A stretch of 64,000 nucleotides of DNA from positions 2,728,001 to 2,792,000 of the forward strand of contig NZ_OY782755.1 in the NCBI RefSeq assembly GCF_963678165.1, written 5' to 3'. The DNA is from an uncultured Acetobacteroides sp. Its GTDB lineage: Bacteria; Bacteroidota; Bacteroidia; Bacteroidales; ZOR0009. Both the position numbers and the translations under genes were made by a program. The notes below the pieces were generated by a model. That model ran no database searches. It worked only from the letters and a program-made list of their open reading frames with translations, and was not told the DNA's origin. Positions 44,247 to 53,966 of the stretch are shown here, in pieces; position 1 is the first letter of the stretch; every line of letters begins with the position of its first letter.

Positions 44247-46409
44247 TTACACGACAACAAGCCCATTTTTCCGCGCCGTTTTCCAAACTTTAGAGGACGA
44301 AATCACCGCTACTCCACCTGGCAAATGATTTTTTGCCAAACTTATCACCAAATCTACCGCTACAAAATTCGAATGCTCATCGAGAAGAAGGAAGAAATTC
44401 TCCCAAAAGGCAATTTCCTCTAGGCGAAATATCACCTCGACCATTTTGCTTTGGGTAAAGATATGCAGCTTGGGGCGGCGGCTATCGGTTAGCAGCAGCT
44501 GGTAGCCATCGGCGAGCCACACCAGGGTTCCGCTATCTGGGAAGCTATCGTTCTTTACGGTCACGAGGCAGCCGGCAATGAGCGTTGGGGCCACCTTCGC
44601 CTGTGGGACTCTGTCATCAAACCAGGTTGCGACGCTCTTTTCTAAGCCCAGGTTGTGCATGTAGTTGTAGGTCGCCTTTCGCAGCCCTTCGCCCAGCATT
44701 TCGAGGTCGGTATCGGTGCTATCGGTAAAGAATATTTCGTTGTTGGCGAACGGATTTTTCTTGCTCGACAGCGGCTTTGCCCCATACCTTTCGGGGTTGC
44801 ATCCTGCGGGGCTATGCACCGTCATGGCAAAGCGGTGCCAGAAGGCCGATTGGATGAGCTTCTGCTCGAAGAGCTGGCGTACGACCTCGAGGGAGTCGAT
44901 GGTTTCCTGCGTGGTTTCGGAGGGGAAACCGTACATCAGGTAGGCGTGCACCAGGATGCCCGCCGAGGAGAGGGCGCTGGTAACCTTTGCCGTTTGCTTG
45001 ATGTCTACACCTTTACTCATTAGGGCAAGCAAGCGGTCGGAGGCCACCTCGAGCCCGCCGGATACGGCAATGCAGCCGGCCCGCGCCATCAGCAGGCAGA
45101 GTTCGCGGGTGAAGCTGCGCTCGAACCGCACGTTGGCCCACCAGCTAACGGTTAGCCCACGACGGATGATTTCGAGCGATATCTTCTTGAGCAGCGCGGG
45201 AGGGGCAGCCTCGTCGACAAAGTGGAAGCCCGACTGCCCGGTTTGCGCCATTACGTCCTCCATCATATCCACAATGGCCGAGGCGTCGTAGGGTTCGAAG
45301 CGCTTGATGTAGTCGAGCGTGACGTCGCAGAAGGCACACTTGGCCCAGTAGCAGCCGTGCGCTAGGATGAGCTTATTCCAGCGGCCATCGCTCCAGAGCT
45401 TAAGCATGGGGTTGGGGGTTTCCAGCATGTCGAGGTACTTGCCAATGGGCAGCTGGCTGTACAGGGGGGCTGGCCGCTCGCTGCCCGCCACATCTAGGTG
45501 CGCATTGCCTACGTTGGTCAGCTTGCCATCCTTTAGGAAGGAGGTTCGCACGAGGGTATCCTCGCTCCTCTTGCCCTGCATGTGCTCCAAAAGGCGGAGG
45601 ATGGAGATCTCGCCATCATCGTAAAGAAGGTAGTCGATGTACCCGAAAAGGCGCGGGTCGGAGAGGTCGCGTAGCTCAGTGCTCACGTATCCACCGCCCA
45701 TCAGCACCTTTACGTTGGGACGATTTTGCTTCAGCCAGCTAGCGCAGATCAGCGCGGCATAAAGGTTCCCAGGGAAGGGTACCGTAAAGCCAACCACATC
45801 GGGCTTTACTTCATCAAAATAAGCTGAAAAGGTATCAATAATTAGGCGATCGATCAGGCTGGGCTCGCCATCGACCGCAGCCTTTAGGCTATCGAAGGTG
45901 GGCAGGGCAACGCAGAGCGACTCGGCGTAGCGGATGAGTTCGAAGTGGGGCGATACGTTGCGACGGATGAAGTCGCTGATATCCTCGATGTAGAGCGTGG
46001 CCAGGTGCTTAGCCCGATCCAGAACGCCCAAATCGCCAAAGAGGAACTCGAGGTCGGCCAGGTGCCTGAAACGCTCACCCTCGGGCAGGAATCCGCGCGT
46101 GCCGATGCGGTTGGCCAGCGTAGCATCGCCACCGCGTAGAAAGCGGATCACCGAATCGATGGTGGCTATGTAGCGATGGCGCAGAGCTAGCATCTTGGCA
46201 TCTGCATGGCTGGTAGCGCCGGCATCGTCAACCGAGTCGAATACTTCAGCCAGCATCGCTGCCGTAAAAATCCGGTCAATGAGCTCGATGCCCAGATCTT
46301 GCTGGTAAACCTCAACTCCCTGCTTCGAGAGGTAGCCGGCCAGGTAGGGCGTGGCTGGATATGGGGTGTTGAGCTGCGTTAGCGGCGGAGTGACAAGTAG
46401 GATGCGCAT
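44247..46409 (-). CDS. B12-binding-domain radical SAM protein
   Basis: A 720-residue enzyme. The ATG at 46409 (MRILLVTPPLTQLN) starts the B12-binding domain; the frame goes 33 codons further but that part is Pro/Phe-rich and unconserved. The cobalamin domain covers about residues 1-300 (VGFTVPFPGNLYAAL, VLMGGGYVS). The radical SAM cluster motif is GCYWAKCAFCD at residues 352-362, with Cys353, 358 and 361: a Cx4Cx2C spacing rather than Cx3Cx2C. It has no obvious partner genes, so the substrate (methylation or a rearrangement) is unknown. Confidence 0.85.
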   Translation of the reverse strand: MRILLVTPPLTQLNTPYPATPYLAGYLSKQGVEVYQQDLGIELIDRIFTAAMLAEVFDSVDDAGATSHADAKMLALRHRYIATIDSVIRFLRGGDATLANRIGTRGFLPEGERFRHLADLEFLFGDLGVLDRAKHLATLYIEDISDFIRRNVSPHFELIRYAESLCVALPTFDSLKAAVDGEPSLIDRLIIDTFSAYFDEVKPDVVGFTVPFPGNLYAALICASWLKQNRPNVKVLMGGGYVSTELRDLSDPRLFGYIDYLLYDDGEISILRLLEHMQGKRSEDTLVRTSFLKDGKLTNVGNAHLDVAGSERPAPLYSQLPIGKYLDMLETPNPMLKLWSDGRWNKLILAHGCYWAKCAFCDVTLDYIKRFEPYDASAIVDMMEDVMAQTGQSGFHFVDEAAPPALLKKISLEIIRRGLTVSWWANVRFERSFTRELCLLMARAGCIAVSGGLEVASDRLLALMSKGVDIKQTAKVTSALSSAGILVHAYLMYGFPSETTQETIDSLEVVRQLFEQKLIQSAFWHRFAMTVHSPAGCNPERYGAKPLSSKKNPFANNEIFFTDSTDTDLEMLGEGLRKATYNYMHNLGLEKSVATWFDDRVPQAKVAPTLIAGCLVTVKNDSFPDSGTLVWLADGYQLLLTDSRRPKLHIFTQSKMVEVIFRLEEIAFWENFFLLLDEHSNFVAVDLVISLAKNHLPGGVAVISSSKVWKTARKNGLVVV

Positions 46410-46553
46410 TGCGTAGGATCTCTTCGGTAAATAATGGCCAAAGATACTAGAAAAGGGGAACGGAACATCGGAAAAAGGGCGTGGTGGGGGCCGCTTGGCG
46501 GTAAACAAATTGCGGCGGCAGCTGTTTAGGTCGGTAAAACAAATCGAACTAGC

Positions 46554-47132
46554 ATGAAAAATTTAGCAGCAGCACTTTTACTTCTTGCCTCGGCATCGGC
46601 CTTTGGGCAGCAGAAATGGGCGGTAGACCCATCGCACTCGGGCGTAAAGTTTTCGGTAACGCACATGATGGTATCGGAGGTGGATGGCCGCTTCACCAAG
46701 TTTAACGGAACCATAGACTCGGCATCGCCCGACTTCATCAATGCCAAGATCAGCTTTACGGTTGACGTGAACAGCATCAGCACCGACAACGAGATGCGCG
46801 ACAAGCATCTGAAATCCGACGATTTCTTTAACGCGGAAAAGTTTCCTAGCATGACCTTTACCAGCACTTCGTTTAAGCGCGTGAAGGGCAACAAGTACCT
46901 TCTAGAGGGCAACCTCACCATTAGGGATGTTACCAAGAAGGTGAAGTTCAGCACCACCTTCATGGGCAAGGCAAAATCGAAGCAGGGAATGCTGGCCGCC
47001 TTTAAGGCCACCGCGGTTATTGACCGTTTGGCCTTTGGGCTGAAGTGGAATGCACTTACCGAGGCTGGTGGCGCCATGGTGGGAAAGGACGTGACCATTA
47101 ACCTGAACCTGGAGTTTGGAGAAGCAAAGTAA
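46554..47132 (+). CDS. YceI family periplasmic protein
   Basis: A 192-residue protein with a signal peptide (MKNLAAALLLLASASAFGQ) and the YceI lipocalin-like fold: WAVDPSHSGVKFSVTHMMVSEVDG, FTVDVNSISTDNEMRDKHL and FEGNLTIRDVTKKV-like strands. YceI proteins bind isoprenoid-type lipids in the periplasm; the ligand here is not known. Divergent from the radical SAM gene; a strong hairpin follows its stop. Confidence 0.92.
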   Translation: MKNLAAALLLLASASAFGQQKWAVDPSHSGVKFSVTHMMVSEVDGRFTKFNGTIDSASPDFINAKISFTVDVNSISTDNEMRDKHLKSDDFFNAEKFPSMTFTSTSFKRVKGNKYLLEGNLTIRDVTKKVKFSTTFMGKAKSKQGMLAAFKATAVIDRLAFGLKWNALTEAGGAMVGKDVTINLNLEFGEAK

Positions 47133-47183
47133 CCATTAAGCGCAGATGGGGAGCCCCACGCGCTCTTCCTGTTAGATTCTATG

Positions 47184-47227
47184 CATTGGGCCATCCTCCT
47201 AGCTTAGGAGGATGGCCCAATGTATTT
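47184..47227 (+). terminator. 18-bp perfect hairpin after the YceI gene
   Basis: CATTGGGCCATCCTCCTA at 47184-47201 and its exact complement at 47205-47222 are separated by 3 bases, followed by TATTTT. It separates the YceI gene from a 41-bp repeat array. Confidence 0.8.
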
Positions 47228-47230
47228 TGA

Positions 47231-47462
47231 GAAAATTTGTCGGCTGACAATTGTCCAAAAATCTTTTTTTGAAGGATTTGTTGGCAGGCAAATGGGTCAA
47301 AACTTTTTTTTGAAGGATTTATTGGCTGACAAATAGCCCAAAAACTTTTTTTGAAGGATTTGTCGACTGACAAATGAACCAAAAATTTTTTTTAAGGGAT
47401 TTGCCGACGAACAAATGGGCAAAAAACTTTCTTGGGAAGATTTGTCGGCTGACAAATGGGTT
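47231..47462. repeat. 41-bp tandem repeat array, six units
   Basis: The motif ATTTG/ATTTAT recurs at 47235, 47276, 47317, 47358, 47399 and 47440, exactly 41 bases apart. A unit reads roughly GAAGGATTTGTCGGCTGACA-AATGGGCCAAAAAC-TTTTTT. It lies between convergent genes (YceI and META lipoprotein) and is non-coding because the unit is not a multiple of three. Confidence 0.9.
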
Positions 47463-47499
47463 TAAAGCCATTACCAACCCTCGGTTGCGTGCTTAAACG

Positions 47500-47973
47500 C
47501 TACTTCGCCACCTTTCCCGCCTTAAAGGTTATCGTTCCTTGATCCGACTTCAGCACCAGCGTCGATTCGTCGACCGTTGCTGCTAGCGGAGCGGCGAGCA
47601 GGCGGCGGTAGAGGCGCTCGACGTCGCCGATAGCGCCCGTGCAGAGCATCTTGGTTGCCCCAACCCTATCGAACGTAACCACGTTGCCCCGCAGCGTAAA
47701 CGCGCCGAAGTAGCGGTTGCAGCAGGTGCCGTGGATGCGGGATGTTTGTGGATCGAAAACCAGCGTGGCCTCCTCGCCGGCAGGCACGTCGATGCTCCGA
47801 TCGCCGCTTTCGATCCTAACCATATTCCAGGTTTTGGCGTAGAGCAGCGCGGTGTCGAGATGGAGGGTGTCGACCACAGCAGCGGCTTCAGGACGACTCG
47901 TAGAGCCCCCCTTAAACGAGGCGCAGCCGCCAAGAGCAGCGACCAGCGCTAAAAGGGTAACGATTGCTTTCAT
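47500..47973 (-). CDS. META domain lipoprotein (HslJ-like)
   Basis: A 157-residue lipoprotein: signal MKAIVTLLALVAALGGC with lipobox AALGGC, then a META-type domain (WNMVRIESGD near residue 49, LVFDPQTSRIHGTCCNRYFG near 72-91, FDRVGATKMLC near 100). META/HslJ proteins are envelope proteins of poorly known function, some linked to heat or drug resistance. The conserved G-C-N-x-Y segment is visible as GTCCNRYFG. Confidence 0.88.
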   Translation of the reverse strand: MKAIVTLLALVAALGGCASFKGGSTSRPEAAAVVDTLHLDTALLYAKTWNMVRIESGDRSIDVPAGEEATLVFDPQTSRIHGTCCNRYFGAFTLRGNVVTFDRVGATKMLCTGAIGDVERLYRRLLAAPLAATVDESTLVLKSDQGTITFKAGKVAK

Positions 47974-48101
47974 ACAATAAGAGCATTAAGGTATCCTTTG
48001 GAGCGAACATTTCACTTTTAAGCTTGCCAGAGCCGAATGCAACTTAGTATATCCTAAAAGCGAAATCACTACTACCCTACCGCCCTTTATACGGGGCAGG
48101 G

Positions 48102-48914
48102 CTACTTTCGGTTGAGGAAGTGGGTAACCGCCTCCGAGAAGCCCGAGCTGGCAGCATCGCCCACCACATGGTGCTGCAGCCTCAGCGGCTCCGCAGCGTT
48201 AGCCACCACGTAGCTGTGCGGCGTATAGTCGAGCATATCCACATCGTTAAAGTCGTTTCCGACAACCATAACGTCGCTACGCAAGACGTTAAGCTTAGAG
48301 GCCAACATCTCCAGCGCATGCCCCTTCGAAACGTTCTTATCGAACACCTCTACCCACATATTCTCGCCATTGATGGGCGATGTCGTACGGATAACCTTAT
48401 AATCGGAAAGGCTAGCGGCAATCCGGTCAAAGCGGTCCAAGTCTGGCTCCATAAACGCCAGCGCCTGGCACGATTCGGGGTACTCATCCATCCTCAGCGG
48501 AAAGCAGTAGTCGGGGTAGTGCCGCATCCGCTCGTGGAAGTCGGATATGGGATGCTCCGTCGCCGAGTAGTAGAAGTGGTGCGTATCGGGCACCGGCTTG
48601 TGCAGCATAAAGTCGAGGTGGTGGCGCGTCAGCTCCTTCACCAGGTATTTAACCCGGCTTGAGGATAGCTGGGCGCTAAAGATGATCTCCCCGGTTCGCC
48701 AGTCCATCACCCCAACGCCTGTCGAAAAGATAAGGTAGTCGATGGGGAACGTACGCGGGATGTTGCGCAGGATGGCGTAGAACGACCGCCCCGTGGCGAG
48801 CACCCGCACCACCCCCTGGTTGCCCAGCATCCGAAGGGTATCCAAATCCCTATTCGACACCTTCCCGCCATGCGGCAGCAGCGTTCCATCGAGGTCGGTT
48901 GCAACAATTTTCAT
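48102..48914 (-). CDS. Cof-type HAD hydrolase
   Basis: A 270-residue haloacid dehalogenase-type phosphatase. Motif I is ATDLDGTLLP (residues 5-14), motif II ATGRSF (near 40), motif III Lys in SKGHALEML (near 195) and motif IV VVGNDFNDVDML (near 216-227). The IIB cap between motifs II and III identifies the Cof subfamily, acting on sugar phosphates, pyridoxal phosphate or flavin nucleotides. Specific substrate unknown. Confidence 0.92.
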   Translation of the reverse strand: MKIVATDLDGTLLPHGGKVSNRDLDTLRMLGNQGVVRVLATGRSFYAILRNIPRTFPIDYLIFSTGVGVMDWRTGEIIFSAQLSSSRVKYLVKELTRHHLDFMLHKPVPDTHHFYYSATEHPISDFHERMRHYPDYCFPLRMDEYPESCQALAFMEPDLDRFDRIAASLSDYKVIRTTSPINGENMWVEVFDKNVSKGHALEMLASKLNVLRSDVMVVGNDFNDVDMLDYTPHSYVVANAAEPLRLQHHVVGDAASSGFSEAVTHFLNRK

Positions 48915-49041
48915 CGACTAATAGATTTTAGATTTTAGACGTTAGATTTTAGATTTTAGATTACATGTTATACTGGGTGATATTAGATTCTCGTCTAAAG
49001 CCTAATATCTCACGTCTAGCATCTATTTTTAAACAAAAAAT

Positions 49042-49100
49042 CCAAAAGGATTGCCTGCAACTTACCAGCTTTTACCGGCAAAAACAAGCAACCCTTTTGG
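49042..49100 (-). terminator. dnaN terminator
   Basis: On the minus strand CCAAAAGGGTTG pairs with CAATCCTTTTGG around a long loop, followed by ATTTTTTG. It lies 28 bases past the dnaN stop. Between it and the HAD gene are short tandem GATTTTA units (48924-48965), also present near 25840. Confidence 0.65.
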
Positions 49101-49127
49101 ATGTAAGGTTATCGTACGATGCTACGC

Positions 49128-50257
49128 CTAGGCGTTAATCATCATTGGCATGAGCAGCATCAGCGTATCGTCGAATTCGCCGACCTGGGTGGTAGGCAGC
49201 ACAAGCCCTGCGCGTGATGGATCTGCTAGTTCGAGTACCACCTCTTCGCTTTCGATATTCGAAAGAATTTCTGAAAGGAAGGTAGACTTAAAACCAATCT
49301 CCATGTTATCGCCCTCGTACTGGCAGCTAAGACGCTCGATAGCCGAAATCGAGAAGTCGAGGTCCTGCGCCGAAACGGTGAGCTGGTTGCCGTCAATCTT
49401 AAGCTTGATAAGGTTGCTGGCCTGATTCGAGCAAACCGACACGCGGCGAACGCAGTTAAGCAGCTCGGCCCTATCAATGGTAAGCCTATTGGGGTTGTTG
49501 GTTGGGATTACCGAGTTGTAGGCAGGGTAGGTTCCCTCCACCAAGCGGCAAACCAGCTTAAAGTTGGTAAGGGTAAACGAGGCGTTCTTCGAGTCGAATG
49601 CCATGGCAACATCGTTCGCTTCCTTAGCCAAAAGCGCCTTAAGCAGGTTGGCTGGCTTCTTAGGAAGGATAAACGATGCAGCACCCGAAGGATGAACATC
49701 GGAACGCTTGTAGCGAACCAGCTTGTGGGCATCCGAAGCCACAAAGATGGCTGATTCGGTATCGAAGTCGATGTTGATACCATTCATTACCGGACGAAGT
49801 TCGTCGTCGGCAGTGGCAAATACAGTTTTGGTGATGCCATCAAGAAGGGCATCGGGGTTGATGTCAACCTCAAATTTCGACTCTTCCTTGATAAGGGCAC
49901 TGCGGGAAAATCCTCGGCGCTTGCACCAGGGATGTTGAACTTACCCTTTTCCCAGCTAATCTCGACATCGAGATTCTCGGGATTTACAATAAAGGTAAGT
50001 GGCTGCTCTGGAAACTCCTTCAAGGTGTCGGTTAACAGCTTTGCAGGAATAGCAATATCCCCATCTTCCACCACATTCTCGATATGAAGGGTGGTTTCCA
50101 TGGTGGATTCCAGATCGGAAGCAGTAACCTTTAGCTCGTTGTTGTGGAGCTTAAACAAGAAATTGTCCAAAATAGGAAGCGTATTCTTGCTGTTAATCAC
50201 CCTGCTGATAAGCTGTAGGTGGCTCAAGAGTTCGGTGCTGGATACTACGAATTTCAT
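49128..50257 (-). pseudogene. dnaN: DNA polymerase III beta clamp, interrupted by one frameshift
   Basis: Two adjacent frames together make a full sliding clamp of about 376 residues. The first (50257 to about 49895) has MKFVVSSTELLSHLQ, NTLPILDNF and ENLDVEISWEKGKFNIPG. After FPAVP the frame shifts and continues as LIKEESKFEVDINPDALLDG in the frame ending at 49128 with TLMLLMPM. Restoring one C in the CCC run at 49895-49897 would give an uninterrupted protein. The clamp is essential and gldG and gldF lie upstream as in many Bacteroidota, so this is the normal locus and the shift is probably a sequence error; programmed frameshifting is a remote alternative. Confidence 0.9.
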
Positions 50258-50349
50258 TCCTTAATTATTTAATTTTCAAAAGTATTTTCTTTTGCTGTTC
50301 AGGATTCAAGTATACAAAAAAAAGGGGGAGGAATTACCCCTTCGTCCAT

Positions 50350-51339
50350 TTAGTTATTAACAAAGAAATGAACATCCCTCAGAAGTATATCGTAATCCAC
50401 CCATTTGGCCACCACAACCTGCTTATCTCCATCGAAAACGACATAAAGCTTATCGCGGTCGTACTTAAGCGGACGCCCATAGGCATCGTAATCGTCGCCA
50501 ATAGGCATTAGATATAGCTTAAAGACTTCGGTTTTACCATCAACCGACGAGATGGTAATCATCGCCTCGGGCTCGGAAAGCACCAAGGTACGCAACTCAA
50601 AGTCGTTCATTTTAAGCAGCTGCTTAAACCCAAGCTCACCATAAAGGGAGAGGTAGAAATCGATCTGCTCTGCGCTAAGGTCCGAGACCTCCTGCTGCTT
50701 ATAAATATCGTAGAGGTGGAAGTTGCCATCAGTCCCCCTAAACAGTTTGAAGCTGCACTGGGGCTTAGCCATATTGTCTACCATAATGGATACGATATCG
50801 CTAGGCATAAGCGAGAGCAGCAAGTTCTGGTGCCAATCAACAGGATCGGCCGAAAGTGTTGATGCAGGGCTGTAGTTGGAACCAGGGATCTGAAGCAGAT
50901 ACATCTTCGTTTTGCCATCTAGTACACCAATTGTTCCAATGTTGGAGTTTGGGAACTCCGCAACGGTAAACTTGGTTGCCACCACTCCGTTGGCTTCAGC
51001 CGTAATGGTGTACCCCTCCTCGTCTAGCGCTTTGGCAGCAACGACTTGCACCTTTCGGGGCAGCGGCATCTTTACCTCAACATTTTCGAGGAAGTAGAGC
51101 AACCGCTGAATCATCATTGGCCTTACCTCGCCCTTACCGTTTACCACCCAAACGCCCTTGTGTTTTTCGAGAACAACGGTAGCCGTATCCTTTTCGATTA
51201 CGATACGCGTAAGCGCCTTCGCATCCTTAACCGCAAAATTCTTAGAACTGTTAATGATATCGGTGTAGTAGTAAACCGACAATAAGGAAACTACCACCAT
51301 TACTACTGCACTTGCTATCCAGACTATCTTTTTCGACAT
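50350..51339 (-). CDS. DUF4340 domain protein
   Basis: A 329-residue protein with an N-terminal membrane helix (about residues 4-26, VWIASAVVMVVVSLLSVYYY) and a large periplasmic part. Features typical of DUF4340 are VVLEKHKGVWVVNG (near 54), NVEVKMPLPRKVQVVAA (near 88), IGVLDGKTKMYLLQIPG and SVDGKTEVFKLYLM. Such proteins accompany GldFG-type ABC transporters, and here the gene lies 36 bases downstream of gldG. It probably works with that complex. Confidence 0.82.
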   Translation of the reverse strand: MSKKIVWIASAVVMVVVSLLSVYYYTDIINSSKNFAVKDAKALTRIVIEKDTATVVLEKHKGVWVVNGKGEVRPMMIQRLLYFLENVEVKMPLPRKVQVVAAKALDEEGYTITAEANGVVATKFTVAEFPNSNIGTIGVLDGKTKMYLLQIPGSNYSPASTLSADPVDWHQNLLLSLMPSDIVSIMVDNMAKPQCSFKLFRGTDGNFHLYDIYKQQEVSDLSAEQIDFYLSLYGELGFKQLLKMNDFELRTLVLSEPEAMITISSVDGKTEVFKLYLMPIGDDYDAYGRPLKYDRDKLYVVFDGDKQVVVAKWVDYDILLRDVHFFVNN

Positions 51340-51375
51340 GAATGAGTGTAAAAAGTATTCTATCTATGCTATCTC

Positions 51376-53097
51376 CTATCGTGCATACTTGCGCTTACGC
51401 AGCCAGATAAACACAATGCTAAAGGCAACCAGCAACAGCAGCGGTATTGCCGTATTGATGAACACCCACATGGTACGCTGGGTGTAGATCTTATTCTTAT
51501 CGAGCATGCGCACCACAAGCTCGCGGTTGCGGATCTGCATTAGCCCGGTGTCGTCGTTTAGGTAGCTAATGGCGTTAAGCAGGAAGTCCTTGTTGCCAAA
51601 CTGCTGGTTCATGTACTTATCGAAGCCAAGCGGATAGGGCATAACGCCACTAGCACTGCGCTGCACATCGTTACGAATAATATCGCCATCGGCAACTACC
51701 ACCATCTTGGTAGGCTTGCTCCTATTTACCAAGGGCTTTCCATCGCCAACAACGCCGGGAATCATCCGGTTCTGAAACGCCGATGCGAATTGCCCCTCGA
51801 GCAGCATAGCCACCGGAGCCCACGCACGGTTGAAATCGCCGGGCTTAAACTTACGGGTAACCTGCGCAAGGCTTACCATAACGGGAGCCTGAATCTCGCG
51901 GGCATACTGCGAGGTGCTAAGCAGCACCGTCTTCTTTATGTTATGCCCTACCCCAACGGTATCTATACTCGAAGGATACTTGGAGTATACCACATTAAGG
52001 TTTTTGGTGATGATGTTATCGTTAGGTGCGTTGAGCAGCGGATAGTAGTACCAAGGCGATGGCACAAACTGAGGCTGCGCCCCAGGTACAGCCATATTCA
52101 CGGGGATGAGCACGCTTTGTGCATCCTGCAACACCGTTGGGTTGATGCGCACGCCATACTTAAAGAGCTGGTCGTCGAGGTTGTGCTCGTTCACAAGCCC
52201 AAAGGTAACCTCACCCGAGGCTAGGCTATCGTCGTTGACGGTAATGGCATCAATAAACCAGGCAACCTTGCCTCCATGCATGATGTACTGGTCGAGTACC
52301 AGCTTATCAGCCTCGCTCCACTTCTTAAGCGGTTTGGCAATGATTGCGGTGGAGAAGCCATCGAGCGCCCCCATGCGTCCGCGAATGGATATCGAGTCGA
52401 TGTTGAAGCGCTCCGAAAGCAGCTGAAGGGCACCCTGCGCATGCATGGCATCCAGCTCGTCGTGCCCCTGAATGAAGGCAATCTTGGGGAGCTCCTTCTT
52501 CATAATCATGTCGATTGCCGACACGAGGTTGTACTCCAGATTCTGCGCACCAATATTAATGGACTCCTCGGGGGTAACCCTAGAGTTGCTCGTCAGCAGA
52601 TTAATCCCTATCTCGTAGCCGTTGTAGCTAACAATAGCGCCGGGGAATAGGGTTCGCTGGTTTATGCCACCCTCGGCATTCTTCTCCTGAACGTTTACCG
52701 GACGAAGCCCCTTCTTATATAGATCTTCGTAGAGGGCATTCTGCTTCTTTCCGCTTTCGGCGGCAGGGTTAACGAACTCGTACTGCACGTTGCCGCCGCT
52801 GTAGGCTGCAAACTCGTCGAGCATCTCCTTAACGGAGCGCTTCATCTTCTTAAAGGCAATGGGCATATCGCCATCGAGGTACACCTTAACGTATACCACA
52901 TCCTTTACCCCCTTAAGCTTATCCTTGGTTACCTGCGAGAGCGTAAAGCGCTTGTCGGAGGTAAGGTCGAGGCGGAAGAATAGGAACGATGCCGCCACGT
53001 TAACAACCAGTACGGCGCCTAGGAATAGGGCAAGCGTCTTAAGCGACTTGGCTTTTTGCCCGCTTGGCTTTTTGAATATCTTCTTTATGATCTCCAT
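51376..53097 (-). CDS. gldG: Gliding-associated ABC transporter component GldG
   Basis: A 573-residue membrane protein. The ATG at 53097 follows an AGGAG ribosome-binding site and gives MEIIKKIFKKPSGQK; the longer frame to 53175 overlaps gldF. One helix near residues 18-40 is followed by a large periplasmic region (LTSDKRFTLSQVTKDKLKGV, PKIAFIQGHDELDAMHAQG, GKVAWFIDAI), and a C-terminal helix near 540-562. GldG partners GldF and GldA, needed for gliding and type IX-linked motility in flavobacteria; in non-gliders it is often retained. It overlaps no neighbour and starts 10 bases after gldF. Confidence 0.93.
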   Translation of the reverse strand: MEIIKKIFKKPSGQKAKSLKTLALFLGAVLVVNVAASFLFFRLDLTSDKRFTLSQVTKDKLKGVKDVVYVKVYLDGDMPIAFKKMKRSVKEMLDEFAAYSGGNVQYEFVNPAAESGKKQNALYEDLYKKGLRPVNVQEKNAEGGINQRTLFPGAIVSYNGYEIGINLLTSNSRVTPEESINIGAQNLEYNLVSAIDMIMKKELPKIAFIQGHDELDAMHAQGALQLLSERFNIDSISIRGRMGALDGFSTAIIAKPLKKWSEADKLVLDQYIMHGGKVAWFIDAITVNDDSLASGEVTFGLVNEHNLDDQLFKYGVRINPTVLQDAQSVLIPVNMAVPGAQPQFVPSPWYYYPLLNAPNDNIITKNLNVVYSKYPSSIDTVGVGHNIKKTVLLSTSQYAREIQAPVMVSLAQVTRKFKPGDFNRAWAPVAMLLEGQFASAFQNRMIPGVVGDGKPLVNRSKPTKMVVVADGDIIRNDVQRSASGVMPYPLGFDKYMNQQFGNKDFLLNAISYLNDDTGLMQIRNRELVVRMLDKNKIYTQRTMWVFINTAIPLLLLVAFSIVFIWLRKRKYAR

Positions 53098-53107
53098 GGC
53101 TCCTTCC

Positions 53108-53842
53108 CTATTTCCAGTTTCGTGATTGTATCTTAAGCATCGTGGCGTAGATGAACACCGCAATGGCGCTAACAAAGTAGATGAGATCGCGCGAGTCGAT
53201 CACCCCCTTGCTCATCGACTTGTAGTGCTCGTTGATCCCCAAGCTTACGATAAAGCTGTCAGCCGATTTTAGGAAGGGGAACGAAGCCAGCGAATCGAAG
53301 CCGATGTACATAAACAGGCAGAGCACTGCCGCCAGAATAAACGACACGATTTGGTTGTCGGTAAGCGACGATGAGAATACGCCTATAGCAGCGTACACCG
53401 CAGCCAAGAAGAACAGCCCAATAAACGATCCCCACATGGCTCCCATATCGACATTGCCAACGGGGTTAGCCAGCAGGTACACCGAAAGAAGGTAGATAAG
53501 CGTTGGGATAAGCGCCATGAGCACCAGCACTACCGCGCCAAGAAACTTTCCCCCGACCAGTTGCAGGTCGGTAAGCGGACGGGTAAGCAGCAGCTCCACC
53601 GTTCCTGTTTTCTTCTCCTCGGCAAACGAGCGCATGGTGGCGGCAGGAACAAGTAGCAGAAATACCCAAGGGGCTATAAAGAATAGCGTATCGAGCGAGG
53701 CCAACCCGCCATCGATAACGTTGTACTCGCCGGGCGAGATCCACATAAACCAGCTGGTGATGACCAGGAATATACCTACGGCCACGTATCCGGTAATGGT
53801 AGAGAAAAACGTGCTAATCTCTTTAAAAAGAATACTACGCAT
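53108..53842 (-). CDS. gldF: Gliding-associated ABC permease GldF
   Basis: A 244-residue ABC-2 type permease with six membrane helices (FFSTITGYVAVGIFLVIT, PWVFLLLVPAATM and others) and the EEKKTGTVELLLTRPLTDLQLVGGKF segment (about residues 75-100) typical of ABC-2 permeases. With GldG and an ATPase (GldA, not in this window) it forms a transporter of unknown substrate. First gene of gldF-gldG-DUF4340-dnaN. Confidence 0.93.
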   Translation of the reverse strand: MRSILFKEISTFFSTITGYVAVGIFLVITSWFMWISPGEYNVIDGGLASLDTLFFIAPWVFLLLVPAATMRSFAEEKKTGTVELLLTRPLTDLQLVGGKFLGAVVLVLMALIPTLIYLLSVYLLANPVGNVDMGAMWGSFIGLFFLAAVYAAIGVFSSSLTDNQIVSFILAAVLCLFMYIGFDSLASFPFLKSADSFIVSLGINEHYKSMSKGVIDSRDLIYFVSAIAVFIYATMLKIQSRNWK

Positions 53843-53966
53843 TACTTTTAAATATTTTGCCTACAAAAGTAGCATCTTATCGCTATACGATGGGGCATTA
53901 TCTTTTAATAATGGATAAAAAGTAGGCCAGCAAAGGGCACAAGCATCCCCTATCCACGAGTAGGCG

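Noticed and set aside
53098-53175. Upstream extension of gldG
   Set aside because: It overlaps the end of gldF, has no family similarity, and the ATG at 53097 has a good ribosome-binding site.
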